DNA of 5,736 bases, from contig SKGJ01000236.1 in NCBI GenBank assembly GCA_007117525.1, positions 1-5,736 of the forward strand, given 5' to 3'. Positions 1 to 5,276 of the stretch are shown one piece after another; positions within the stretch are counted from its first letter, which is position 1, and the number at the start of each line of letters is the position of its first letter. A program made the translations under genes and the position numbers. The stretch is from Alkalimonas sp. GTDB lineage: Bacteria; Pseudomonadota; Gammaproteobacteria; Enterobacterales; Alteromonadaceae. Below the pieces are notes generated by a model. It was not told the DNA's origin, did not search any database, and saw nothing but the letters and a program-made list of their open reading frames with translations.

Positions 1-1473
1 CAGTTGCCAGCAGCGATCGATCACTTCCTGGCAGCGGCGTTCGATTTCCGGGTTTTCCCGTTGCACCGAGGCAAAATCCAAATCTTCCGCCGACTGACCG
101 GACGCCACCGAAGAAGCAGCACCGCCGCCCAGACCAATGTTCATCGCCGGACCGCCCAGTACCACCAGTTTGGAGCCTGGTTTCATCTCGCCTTTTTGCA
201 CATGATCTTCACGGATATTGCCAAGACCACCGGCCAGCATAATCGGCTTGTGGTAACCGCGCACTTCCACGCCGTTGTGGCTGTTCACCTGCTGCTCGTA
301 AGTACGGAAATAGCCCACCAGATTCGGCCGGCCAAATTCGTTGTTAAAGGCAGCGCCGCCCAACGGGCCTTCCAGCATAATGTCCATCGCATTGACAATG
401 CGGCTTGGCTTGCCAAAATCGGTTTCCCACGGCTGTTCAAAGCCCGGGATCCGCAAGTTCGATACCGAAAAACCAACCAGGCCGGCTTTGGGCTTGGCAC
501 CCACACCGGTCGCGCCTTCGTCGCGGATTTCGCCGCCAGAGCCGGTAGCCGCGCCCGGGTAAGGGGAAATGGCGGTTGGGTGGTTGTGGGTTTCCACCTT
601 CATCAGAATGTGGATCGGCTCGTGATGGTAGTTGTATTCCTGGGTGGTCGCATCCGGGAAGAAGCGGCCGGCTTCCGAACCCATCATCACCGCAGCATTG
701 TCTTTGTAGGCCGACAGCACGTAATCCGGTGTCTGCTCAAAGGTGTTTTTGATCATCTTGAACAGCGACTTGGGTTGCTGCTGGCCGTCGATGGTCCAGT
801 CGGCATTGAAAATTTTATGCCGACAATGCTCAGAGTTGGCCTGAGCAAACATGTAGAGTTCAATGTCGTTCGGGTTACGGCCCAGCTGTTGGAAGTTGCT
901 GACCAGGTAATCGATTTCATCGTCGGCCAGTGCCAGCCCCATGCTGCTGTTGGCCTCGGCCAGGGCTTCGCGGCCACCGGCCAGAATATCCACCGAGCTG
1001 AGCGCTGCCGGCTCGCCGTGCAGGAACAATTGCTCTGCCGCTTCCAGGCTATCAAACACCGCTTCCATCATCCGGTCGTGCAGCAGAGCTTTTAATGCGT
1101 CCTGCTGGCTGATGGTCAGGGTCTCGCTGCACTGCACATAGTAAGCAACGCCCCGCTCCAACCGCACCACCGACGACAAACCACAGTTATGGGCAATGTC
1201 AGTCGCTTTGGACGACCAGGGCGAAATGGTGCCTGGTCGTGGCGTCACCAACAGCATCAAACCCTGCGGGGCATGACTGGCCAGCGCCGGGCCATAGGTC
1301 AGCAGTTGCTCCAGCGTGTGCTGCTGTTCTGCAGTCAAAGCGGCACTTAGCTCGGCAAAGTGCATAAACTCAGCGTAAATTTCCGTAACCGGCAGCGCCA
1401 GACGCTGGCATTGGTCCATCAGTTTGCGGATTCGAAAGTCTGACAGTGCAGGTGCACCACGCAGGATCAACAT
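1..1473 (-). CDS. purL: Phosphoribosylformylglycinamidine synthase, N-terminal part (cut by window edge)
   Basis: PurL makes FGAM from FGAR, glutamine and ATP in the fourth step of de novo purine synthesis, in the cytoplasm. The reading frame is open for 491 codons from ATG at 1473 to the window edge, so about 38% of the usual ~1295-residue large-type enzyme is present. The start [18 protein letters not shown] matches the enterobacterial N-terminus. Visible landmarks are the PurS-like N-terminal domain (about residues 1-140, including [16 protein letters not shown]), SEHCRHK with His216 at the same number as the active-site His of the Salmonella enzyme, ETHNHPTA (296-298 HNH), [17 protein letters not shown], and [16 protein letters not shown] near the edge. 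The C-terminal glutaminase domain lies outside the window. A purine-rich GGAAAA lies 8-13 nt before the ATG. I saw no frameshift or internal stop. The long open frame on the opposite strand is its antisense shadow. Confidence 0.97.
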   Translation of the reverse strand, partial: MLILRGAPALSDFRIRKLMDQCQRLALPVTEIYAEFMHFAELSAALTAEQQHTLEQLLTYGPALASHAPQGLMLLVTPRPGTISPWSSKATDIAHNCGLSSVVRLERGVAYYVQCSETLTISQQDALKALLHDRMMEAVFDSLEAAEQLFLHGEPAALSSVDILAGGREALAEANSSMGLALADDEIDYLVSNFQQLGRNPNDIELYMFAQANSEHCRHKIFNADWTIDGQQQPKSLFKMIKNTFEQTPDYVLSAYKDNAAVMMGSEAGRFFPDATTQEYNYHHEPIHILMKVETHNHPTAISPYPGAATGSGGEIRDEGATGVGAKPKAGLVGFSVSNLRIPGFEQPWETDFGKPSRIVNAMDIMLEGPLGGAAFNNEFGRPNLVGYFRTYEQQVNSHNGVEVRGYHKPIMLAGGLGNIREDHVQKGEMKPGSKLVVLGGPAMNIGLGGGAASSVASGQSAEDLDFASVQRENPEIERRCQEVIDRCWQL

Positions 1474-1517
1474 AGGCTTTTTTCCGTTGGTTGAACGACG
1501 AGGAATTTGAGCGCGCT

Positions 1518-1523
1518 ATTATA
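1518..1523 (-). promoter_or_regulatory. Candidate purL -10 box (TATAAT)
   Basis: On the minus strand a perfect TATAAT lies 44 nt before the purL start codon. There is no good -35 at 16-18 bp: TAGACA (1535-1540) is only 11 bp away and TTGCCG (1550-1555) is 26 bp away. The promoter may therefore need an activator or be weak. I did not find a PurR-type box (ACGCAAACGTTTGCGT) between here and the start, so PurR control is not supported by this stretch. Confidence 0.45.
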
Positions 1524-1530
1524 AAGAAAT

Positions 1531-1885
1531 TTGCTGTCTAGGGATAGAGCGGCAACTGGGGTGGGATTTGCCGCCGCCACACCAGCAGCCGACTTCGCGC
1601 GTCTCTTTTGTGGTCGTTGCTTATTACCGGCTTGGCGACATGAAAAACACCACAAAAACACTGTATGCATTATCAGCGGTAAGTGAAATACCTGTAAAGA
1701 TGCTACTTGCATGGAAAATCCCTGCTTTCTGCAATGGGAGCTTTCTCAAGTGTAATTAAATTGTTGATTAGGCTGCGTGAGTTCGATAGATTGGAGAAAT
1801 TTGGAAAAGATAGAAGGGAAAATCCCGCGGGGAAAGAAGGGATTTTCCAAATTATTAAGCTGTTATGAGTAAAAGATGAGTATCG
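1531..1885. other. Intergenic stretch without a supported gene
   Basis: No open frame here has both a plausible ribosome site and protein-like sequence, and the short frames on both strands read as noise. The right part (about 1680-1885) is visibly more AT-rich than purL, which fits the start of an acquired block. It holds a 9-bp inverted repeat, TTTTGTGGT (1606-1614) with ACCACAAAA (1649-1657), and the stronger foldback at 1798-1853 listed separately. Confidence 0.6.
1798..1853. repeat. Nested, competing inverted repeats (11 bp and 10 bp)
   Basis: AATTTGGAAAA (1798-1808) is perfectly complementary to TTTTCCAAATT (1843-1853). GGAAAATCCC (1817-1826) is perfectly complementary to GGGATTTTCC (1839-1848). 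The two right arms overlap at 1843-1848, so the two stems compete for the same bases. An 8-bp palindrome CCCGCGGG sits at 1824-1831. The block lies just before the GGGGTCA repeat array. It could be a REP-like or BIME-like foldback, a transcript switch, or an old element end; the sequence does not decide. Confidence 0.7.
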
Positions 1886-1942
1886 CAAATTCGGGGTCAC
1901 CGCAAATTCGGGGTCAGATCAACAAATTCGGGGTCAGATCAA
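1884..1942 (+). repeat. Three tandem CAAATTCGGGGTCA repeats
   Basis: The 14-mer CAAATTCGGGGTCA begins at 1886, 1903 and 1923, so the periods are 17 and 20 bp. The second and third units are identical over their full 20 bp (1903-1922 and 1923-1942), each ending GATCAA. The first unit ends CACCG instead. The array ends 55 bp before the RAYT start codon. Similar GGGGTCAG-type sequences are, to my recollection, often found beside RAYT genes in gammaproteobacteria, so I read it as the left end or target region of the transposase element. A further copy lies at 2992-3006. Confidence 0.8.
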
Positions 1943-1963
1943 AATAAAATAGACTAAGCTTAA

Positions 1964-1982
1964 ATCTGTTTAATCCACAGAT
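1964..1982 (+). promoter_or_regulatory. Small hairpin in the RAYT leader
   Basis: ATCTGT (1964-1969) pairs with ACAGAT (1977-1982) around a 7-nt loop. It ends 3 nt before the AGAGG ribosome site (1986-1990). Stem-loops in the leader are a known means of damping transposase translation in the IS200/IS605 superfamily. That this one does so is inference. A possible -10-like TAAAAT lies at 1945-1950, but no -35 supports it. Confidence 0.35.
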
Positions 1983-1997
1983 CCCAGAGGTTTAGTG

Positions 1998-2690
1998 ATG
2001 GCACGACTTCCCCGAGTGCATCTGGCCGGTTGCCCCGAGCATATTATCCAGCGGGGTAATAACCGGCAGGTTTGTTTTGCCAGCGAAGAAGACTTTGCTG
2101 CTTATGCCCACTGGTTAAACGAGTATTCAGACGCTTTTGGTGTGCACGTACATGCCTGGGTGTTTATGACCAACCATGTCCATTTGCTGTGCACTGCCAG
2201 TGATGCGCGTGGTATCAGCCTGATGATGCAAAGTTTGGGGCGGCAATACGTGCGGTATTTTAACCGGCAATACCGCCGCAGCGGCACGCTCTGGGAAGGA
2301 CGCTTTAAGTCGTGCCTGGTGCAGGAAGAGCACTACATACTGGCGGTATACCGTTACATTGAACTGAACCCGGTACGTGCCGGGATGGCTGCAAGCCCGG
2401 CAGATTATCACTGGTCGAGTTATGCCAGCAATGCGCTGGGCAAAGCAACTGCCCTGTGCCAGCCCCACCCGAGTTATCTGGCCTTAGCAGCGAATGACGC
2501 AGAGCGGCAACAAGCGTACCGCGACTTGTTTCGAAGCGAGCTGAGCGAAGCAATGCTGGTGGATATCCGCAGTAGTATCAAGAGCGGCATGGCATTGGGA
2601 AATGAGCGTTTTAAACAAGAAGTGGAAGCATTAACCGGGCGCAGGCAGCACAAAGGCAAGGCTGGCCGGCCCAGAAAAGATAAGATTTAA
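1998..2690 (+). CDS. REP-associated tyrosine transposase (RAYT), Y1/HUH family
   Basis: A 230-residue single-strand DNA transposase of the Y1_Tnp family (PF01797/COG1943), in the RAYT branch related to IS200/IS605 TnpA. Such enzymes nick and join single-stranded DNA at REP-like hairpins through a 5'-phosphotyrosine. Visible features are ARLPRVHLAGCPEHIIQRGNN at the N-terminus, the HUH metal-binding pair H60-V-H62 in TNHVHLL, the family block SGTLWEGRFKS (95-105), and the probable nucleophile Tyr120 in YRYIELNPVRAGM. The basic tail ends in GRPRK, an AT-hook-like core common in RAYTs. The frame is intact, so the enzyme may be active. I chose ATG 1998 over GTG 1995 because AGAGG (1986-1990) sits 7 nt before it. 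Tandem GGGGTCA repeats lie upstream and an inverted relative lies at the stop codon. No accessory tnpB or iscB is present, as expected for a RAYT. Confidence 0.93.
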   Translation: MARLPRVHLAGCPEHIIQRGNNRQVCFASEEDFAAYAHWLNEYSDAFGVHVHAWVFMTNHVHLLCTASDARGISLMMQSLGRQYVRYFNRQYRRSGTLWEGRFKSCLVQEEHYILAVYRYIELNPVRAGMAASPADYHWSSYASNALGKATALCQPHPSYLALAANDAERQQAYRDLFRSELSEAMLVDIRSSIKSGMALGNERFKQEVEALTGRRQHKGKAGRPRKDKI

Positions 2691-2704
2691 TTTTTATCTG
2701 CCCC
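2689..2704 (-). repeat. Inverted GGGGCAGAT motif at the RAYT 3' end
   Basis: Read on the minus strand this is GGGGCAGATAAAAATT. It matches GGGGTCAGATCAAAAT of the upstream array (1930-1945) apart from one missing base and one change. It overlaps the RAYT stop codon. The transposase gene is therefore bracketed by inverted copies of the motif, which may define the ends recognised by the enzyme. Confidence 0.5.
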
Positions 2705-2750
2705 TGATTTTCTCGATTTTCTGAAACCTTAATGACTGTTGGATGGATGC

Positions 2751-2969
2751 ATGAAAGTAAAAATATTCAGCGACTTAAGTAGAACAAAAATCAATCTCTC
2801 AGGAAAGCTCAAAGAGCCAATTTTCAATGAACTGGAGAAAGCGGTTAATGATTGGCTTGACGAACATCCTGATATCACTATTCATAAAATCGAGCAGACC
2901 GTTTGCCCGGGATCTTTTTTTGGTTCAGCCGAGAAACTCGTCATTACAATTTTTTATGAAAGGTCATAA
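2751..2969 (+). CDS. Small protein of unknown function (72 aa)
   Basis: Not recognised. The product starts MKVKIFSDLSRTKINLSGKL and ends KLVITIFYERS. It looks like a small soluble alpha/beta protein: a first strand (KVKIF), an amphipathic helix around EPIFNELEKAVNDWLDEHP, then strands around ITIHKIEQTV and LVITIFYE. There is no signal peptide or membrane segment, and a single Cys. ATG 2751 is preferred; a TTG 12 nt earlier is in frame, and neither has a strong ribosome site (only GGATGGA nearby). It lies 60 bp after the RAYT in the same direction and inside the direct repeats, so it could be a passenger gene. The coherent protein-like pattern supports it as real, but it could be a fragment. 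Confidence 0.5.
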   Translation: MKVKIFSDLSRTKINLSGKLKEPIFNELEKAVNDWLDEHPDITIHKIEQTVCPGSFFGSAEKLVITIFYERS

Positions 2970-3006
2970 ATTCAGAATTAATTCGGGAGTAAAATTCGGG
3001 GTCACC
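2968..3006 (+). repeat. Distal GGGGTCA repeat with two degenerate units
   Basis: AAATTCGGGGTCACC at 2992-3006 is identical over 15 bp to 1887-1901, in the same orientation. Two weaker units precede it: AAATTCAG (2968-2975) and TAATTCGGGAG (2979-2989), spaced 12-13 bp. The direct repeats thus bound a segment of about 1.1 kb containing the RAYT and the small gene. This may be the right limit of the element, or the result of recombination between scattered repeats. Confidence 0.7.
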
Positions 3007-3034
3007 CATTAGCCTCTCGGTGTCAATACCGTAA

Positions 3035-3532
3035 CTAACCCAAGCTTGCCCTGATATCAGCAATGGTGATGAAAAGTTTGTTGTCGGCATCTTGAAACGC
3101 TTGAAACCCATAGGGCTGATAGAAATTTTTTGCACCGTCTTTGGCATCCACGATAACAACAGGGAACGCTACGCTGTCACTAGCTGCCAGTAGCTTTCGA
3201 AGGGCATCAATAAGCAGCCACTCCCCCAACCCTTTTCCTTTGTATCTATCATCGACAGCTAAACGAGCAATCAGACCACCTGAGGTTGAAGCTTGGTGTT
3301 TCTTCTGTAACTTGTCTGGCAATGCCTTTAAATCAATAGGTGTCATCGTCAGTGTATAAAAGCCGATGATATGACTGCTATTGTTGGCATCTTCCAACAC
3401 GAAGGTTCTGGTGTTGTCTTTTTTGGCTTGCTGACTCGCCATGAGTTTTAAGTAATTGTTGAGGGCTTCAATGCCACAATTGAAACGGTTCCTGTCGTGC
3501 TTATCTTTATCGAGCAGTACCGTATGCATCAT
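3035..3532 (-). CDS. GNAT acetyltransferase toxin (TacT/AtaT-like) of a type II TA module
   Basis: A 165-residue GCN5-type acetyltransferase. Toxins of this family use acetyl-CoA to acetylate the amino group of charged tRNAs and so block translation. Visible features are the family N-terminus FNCGIEALNNYLK (17-29), strands GFYTLTMTPID, the acetyl-CoA pyrophosphate-binding loop R96-Y-K-G-K-G-L-G (RxxGxG), and FYQPYGF (137-143), where Tyr138 is the likely general acid. Length is normal for the family (about 160-175). Its ATG (3532-3530) overlaps the antitoxin TGA (3531-3529) as ATGA, so translation is probably coupled; no strong ribosome site precedes it. A second ATG follows immediately. The toxin role is inferred from this pairing; substrate tRNA and in vivo toxicity cannot be read from sequence. 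Confidence 0.92.
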   Translation of the reverse strand: MMHTVLLDKDKHDRNRFNCGIEALNNYLKLMASQQAKKDNTRTFVLEDANNSSHIIGFYTLTMTPIDLKALPDKLQKKHQASTSGGLIARLAVDDRYKGKGLGEWLLIDALRKLLAASDSVAFPVVIVDAKDGAKNFYQPYGFQAFQDADNKLFITIADIRASLG

Positions 3533-3801
3533 TGAGTTTTGTTCTTATAACGCGCTGACGCCCGTTTGAGTTTTTCATTGGCTACCGCTGGATTATCAAG
3601 AGCGTCCATCAGCAATACAGCATCCGCCTGGCTGAGCTTTAGAGCCTGCTCACGTTCAATAACTTGATTTGCTTTTTCGATTGCCGCATTCAAAACAAAT
3701 GAGTTAATACTGGACATACCAGCGAGAGCGGCAGCCTTCGTGAGTAAATCTTGCGTATCGGCATCAACTCTGGCGGTGATGCGAGGCAAAGTCGTTGCCA
3801 T
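3529..3801 (-). CDS. DUF1778 ribbon-helix-helix antitoxin (TacA-like)
   Basis: A 90-residue antitoxin. Residues 1-45 (LPRITARVDADTQDLLTKAA, then a helix ending NAAIEKA) form the ribbon-helix-helix DNA-binding domain. The C-terminal part with LMDALDNPAVANEKLKRASARY is the typical toxin-wrapping tail of DUF1778 proteins. It should neutralise the neighbouring GNAT toxin and, with it, repress the operon. I chose ATG 3801 because GGAG lies about 9 nt before it (minus strand TAGGAGATAAAACT). The open frame continues upstream, but that extension crosses the promoter and reads through an antisense transposase remnant, so it is not coding. Confidence 0.93.
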   Translation of the reverse strand: MATTLPRITARVDADTQDLLTKAAALAGMSSINSFVLNAAIEKANQVIEREQALKLSQADAVLLMDALDNPAVANEKLKRASARYKNKTQ

Positions 3802-3817
3802 AGTTTTATCTCCTACC

Positions 3818-3888
3818 GTGCCAAATTGGCACATGGCTATTATGGTGTTAAAGTGCGCAATAAGCAATCTTTGTGTCACTTTGGCACA
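3818..3888 (-). promoter_or_regulatory. TA operon promoter with two inverted-repeat operator candidates
   Basis: On the minus strand TTGCTT (3862-3867), a 17-bp spacer and CATAAT (3839-3844) make a plausible sigma-70 promoter, with the start expected near 3832. GTGCCAAATTGGCAC (3818-3832) is a perfect 7+1+7 palindrome lying over that start. TGTGTCA-CTT-TGGCACA (3872-3888) is a second inverted repeat with one mismatch, just upstream of the -35 box. Both contain TTGGCACA, 55 bp apart, close to five helical turns. This fits cooperative repression by the antitoxin-toxin complex; the protein that binds is inferred. Confidence 0.65.
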
Positions 3889-3903
3889 CAGGCTAACAAA
3901 TAA

Positions 3904-3969
3904 ATCAGCCTGATGATGCAACGTTTGAGGCGCTAATACGTGCAGGTATGGTTGCAAGCCCAGCTAATT
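3904..3969 (+). pseudogene. RAYT gene remnant with internal deletion
   Basis: Positions 3904-3943 match RAYT bases 2214-2253 at 36 of 40 positions. Positions 3937-3969 match RAYT bases 2374-2406 at 27 of 33. The join falls at TACGTGC, which occurs in the intact gene at both 2247-2253 and 2374-2380, so 127 bp was lost between short direct repeats. The remnant carries an in-frame stop (TAA where the intact gene has CAA in the RQYVRYF block) and no start. It fills the gap between the two divergent TA promoters: its left end is 15 bp from the DUF1778 operator and its right end meets the first higBA -35 box. It derives from a diverged relative rather than a fresh copy of the neighbour. Confidence 0.88.
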
Positions 3970-3997
3970 TGACAACCGATACGTTACAGGTTACATT
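3969..3997 (+). promoter_or_regulatory. higBA-1 promoter, predicted leaderless
   Basis: Perfect TTGACA (3969-3974), 17-bp spacer, TACATT (3992-3997). The expected transcription start coincides with the A of the toxin ATG at 4004. The direct repeat GTTACA (3983-3988 and 3990-3995) in and beside the -10 box, and AACC/GGTT arms (3974-3977 and 3989-3992), are candidate HigA contacts. Confidence 0.65.
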
Positions 3998-4003
3998 TAA
4001 GGG

Positions 4004-4282
4004 ATGATTCGAAGCTTCAAACACAAGGGCTTGGCAAAATTCTTCAAGTCCGGCAGCACTGCAGGGATTCAGGCCGCCCACACGAAGAGGCTTCGGCTCA
4101 TTCTCGGTAGATTGAATGCAGCGGCAAATGCCAAAGATATGGACTTACCTGGTCTTCGTTTGCACGAACTCTCTGGTCACCGAGCCGGGATCTGGTCAGT
4201 GACAGTCAGTGGTAACTGGCGAGTAACCTTCCGGTTCGAAGACGGAGATGCCGAGATTGTGGATTACGAAGATTATCACTGA
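4004..4282 (+). CDS. higB: HigB-family mRNA interferase toxin, copy 1
   Basis: A 92-residue RelE-fold toxin of the HigB family (PF05015), which cleaves mRNA on the ribosome. It is colinear with Proteus Hig[11 protein letters not shown] at the N-terminus, His54, the [15 protein letters not shown] core, and the C-terminal DYEDYH giving Asp90-Tyr91-His92. Lys57 of the Proteus enzyme is Ser here (LHELSGHR), so activity might be weaker. It is about 60% identical (55/92 by eye) to the second HigB downstream. GGG touches the ATG and is too close to act as a ribosome site; the promoter position suggests a leaderless message. The TGA lies 10 nt before the antitoxin start, with toxin first as usual for higBA. 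Confidence 0.94.
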   Translation: MIRSFKHKGLAKFFKSGSTAGIQAAHTKRLRLILGRLNAAANAKDMDLPGLRLHELSGHRAGIWSVTVSGNWRVTFRFEDGDAEIVDYEDYH

Positions 4283-4292
4283 GGTACCGCGA

Positions 4293-4580
4293 ATGTTAAT
4301 GCACAACCCTCCGCACCCAGGTGAAGTACTGCGAGAGCTTTGTCTTGAGCCCCTTGGGCTCTCTGTCACGGCGACGGCAGAGGCATTGGGAGTCAGCCGA
4401 AAAACGTTGAGTGCAGTGTTGAATGGTAAGGCCGGTATCAGTCCCGAAATGGCGATCCGGCTCTCTATTGCTTTTGATACTTCTGCAGAAAGCTGGCTGA
4501 ATCAGCAGTCGCAATATGAGCTCTGGCATGCCGAGCAGCATCGCAAAGAGCTCAACGTGAAGAAGCTTGTTGCAGCCTGA
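4293..4580 (+). CDS. higA: HigA-family XRE antitoxin, copy 1
   Basis: A 95-residue helix-turn-helix antitoxin of the HigA/VapI type. [11 protein letters not shown] opens the protein, the DNA-binding HTH covers about residues 24-62 ([35 protein letters not shown]), and [17 protein letters not shown] is the family signature after it. It should bind HigB-1 and repress the operon. ATG 4293 is chosen because GAGG (4281-4284), overlapping the toxin TGA, lies 8 nt before it. The frame is open back to 4248 inside the toxin gene, and a second ATG at 4299 is possible. About half of its aligned residues match the second HigA. Confidence 0.93.
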   Translation: MLMHNPPHPGEVLRELCLEPLGLSVTATAEALGVSRKTLSAVLNGKAGISPEMAIRLSIAFDTSAESWLNQQSQYELWHAEQHRKELNVKKLVAA

Positions 4581-4613
4581 AGCAACAAATAACCAGGCCA
4601 TGCACCGGATGCC

Positions 4614-4640
4614 AAACCCTCAGCTTCGCTGTGGTTTTGT
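4614..4640 (+). terminator. Possible weak terminator after higBA-1
   Basis: AAACC (4614-4618) and CAGC (4621-4624) can pair with GCTG (4628-4631) and GGTTT (4633-4637) around a TTC loop, with a small internal bulge. Only a short T-rich tail follows (TTTTGT). It may end higBA-1 transcription, but the stem is interrupted and it could be chance. Confidence 0.3.
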
Positions 4641-4666
4641 CACCGTGATGGTGATCGCCATGCAAC

Positions 4667-4694
4667 TTGACAACGTTGCGCAACACGCTACACT
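4667..4694 (+). promoter_or_regulatory. higBA-2 promoter with overlapping palindromes, predicted leaderless
   Basis: Perfect TTGACA (4667-4672), 16-bp spacer, TACACT (4689-4694). The A of the ATG at 4702 is 35 nt after the first base of TTGACA, as in higBA-1, which places it at or within one base of the expected transcription start. The spacer holds two overlapping perfect palindromes, CAACGTTG (4671-4678) and GTTGCGCAAC (4675-4684), which are good HigA operator candidates. Confidence 0.7.
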
Positions 4695-4701
4695 CTAACC
4701 C

Positions 4702-4980
4702 ATGATTAGAACTTTCAAGCACAAGGGACTGAGGCTTTACTTCGAAACAGGAAGTACCCGTGGTATTCAGGTGAAACATGCTACTAGATTGCGTTTGCAA
4801 TTAACGGCACTGAATACTGCAATGGAAGTTTCAGATCTCGACATTCCTGGATACAAACTCCATCCGTTAAAAGGTGACCGAAAGGGCATTTGGTCGATCA
4901 TGGTCAGTGGCAACTGGCGATTGACCTTTGAGTTTCGTGATGGCCATGTGTATCTGCTTGATTATGAGGACTATCACTGA
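4702..4980 (+). CDS. higB: HigB-family mRNA interferase toxin, copy 2
   Basis: A 92-residue HigB with the full set of residues known from Proteus HigB: His54 and Lys57 in KLHPLKGDR, then Asp90-Tyr91-His92 at the C-terminus (DYEDYH). The core GIWSIMVSGNWRLTF is conserved. No ribosome site precedes the ATG (CTCTAACCC), in line with leaderless translation from the promoter at 4667-4694. Its TGA shares one base with the antitoxin start (TGATG), tighter than in copy 1. It is about 60% identical to HigB-1 and lies 121 bp after HigA-1. That divergence argues for an old duplication or separate acquisition, not recent copying. Confidence 0.96.
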   Translation: MIRTFKHKGLRLYFETGSTRGIQVKHATRLRLQLTALNTAMEVSDLDIPGYKLHPLKGDRKGIWSIMVSGNWRLTFEFRDGHVYLLDYEDYH

Positions 4981-5276
4981 TGTCTGTAATGTATAACCCA
5001 GCTCATCCGGGCGAATTTATTGCGGCAACCTATATGGAGCCTTTCGGCTTGAGTTGCCGCTATTTGGCGACAAAGTTAGATGTTTCACCGTCTACTTTGA
5101 ACAGGATTTTGAAGGGCCAAAGTGGCATTAGCCCCGAAATGGCGCTTCGTTTGTCGAAAGCGCTAGGTAGAAGTCCTGAAAGTTGGTTGGCAATGCAGGA
5201 TGCTTACGACTTGTGGCATGCTGGAAAGAATTTGAGTTTAGATAAGGTGCAGAAGGTTGAGCTTACAGCTGCATAA
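4980..5276 (+). CDS. higA: HigA-family XRE antitoxin, copy 2
   Basis: A 98-residue HTH antitoxin paired with HigB-2. NPAHPGEFI starts the conserved region, the HTH runs from about LSCRYLATKLDVSPSTLNRI to SGISPEMALRLSKAL, and SPESWLAMQDAYDLWHA is the family signature. The tail ends VELTAA, like the VAA end of copy 1. GAGG (4966-4969) inside the toxin gene is 10 nt before ATG 4980, so translation is probably coupled to the toxin. The in-frame ATG at 4989 has worse spacing. It probably binds the palindromes at 4671-4684; whether it cross-neutralises HigB-1 is unknown. Confidence 0.95.
   Translation: MSVMYNPAHPGEFIAATYMEPFGLSCRYLATKLDVSPSTLNRILKGQSGISPEMALRLSKALGRSPESWLAMQDAYDLWHAGKNLSLDKVQKVELTAA

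Noticed and set aside
4..1095. Long open frame of 363 codons on the plus strand
   Set aside because: It lies entirely antisense to purL, whose minus-strand product matches the known enzyme throughout; the plus-strand product is His/Arg-rich shadow sequence with no family match.
1568..1759. Short plus-strand frame between purL and the RAYT
   Set aside because: No convincing ribosome site and no protein-like pattern; it overlaps the purL upstream region.
2102..2659. Several minus-strand frames within the RAYT gene
   Set aside because: They are antisense shadows; the plus frame has the HUH pair, the YIELNP tyrosine and a ribosome site.
3802..3957. N-terminal extension of the DUF1778 antitoxin
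   Set aside because: The extension crosses the operators and promoter and translates the antisense of the RAYT remnant (HVLAPQTLHHQAD, like the shadow frame of the intact RAYT). ATG 3801 has a good ribosome site.
4248..4292. Earlier start for higA-1 inside higB-1
   Set aside because: The extra residues match no HigA N-terminus, and GAGG at 4281-4284 fits ATG 4293.
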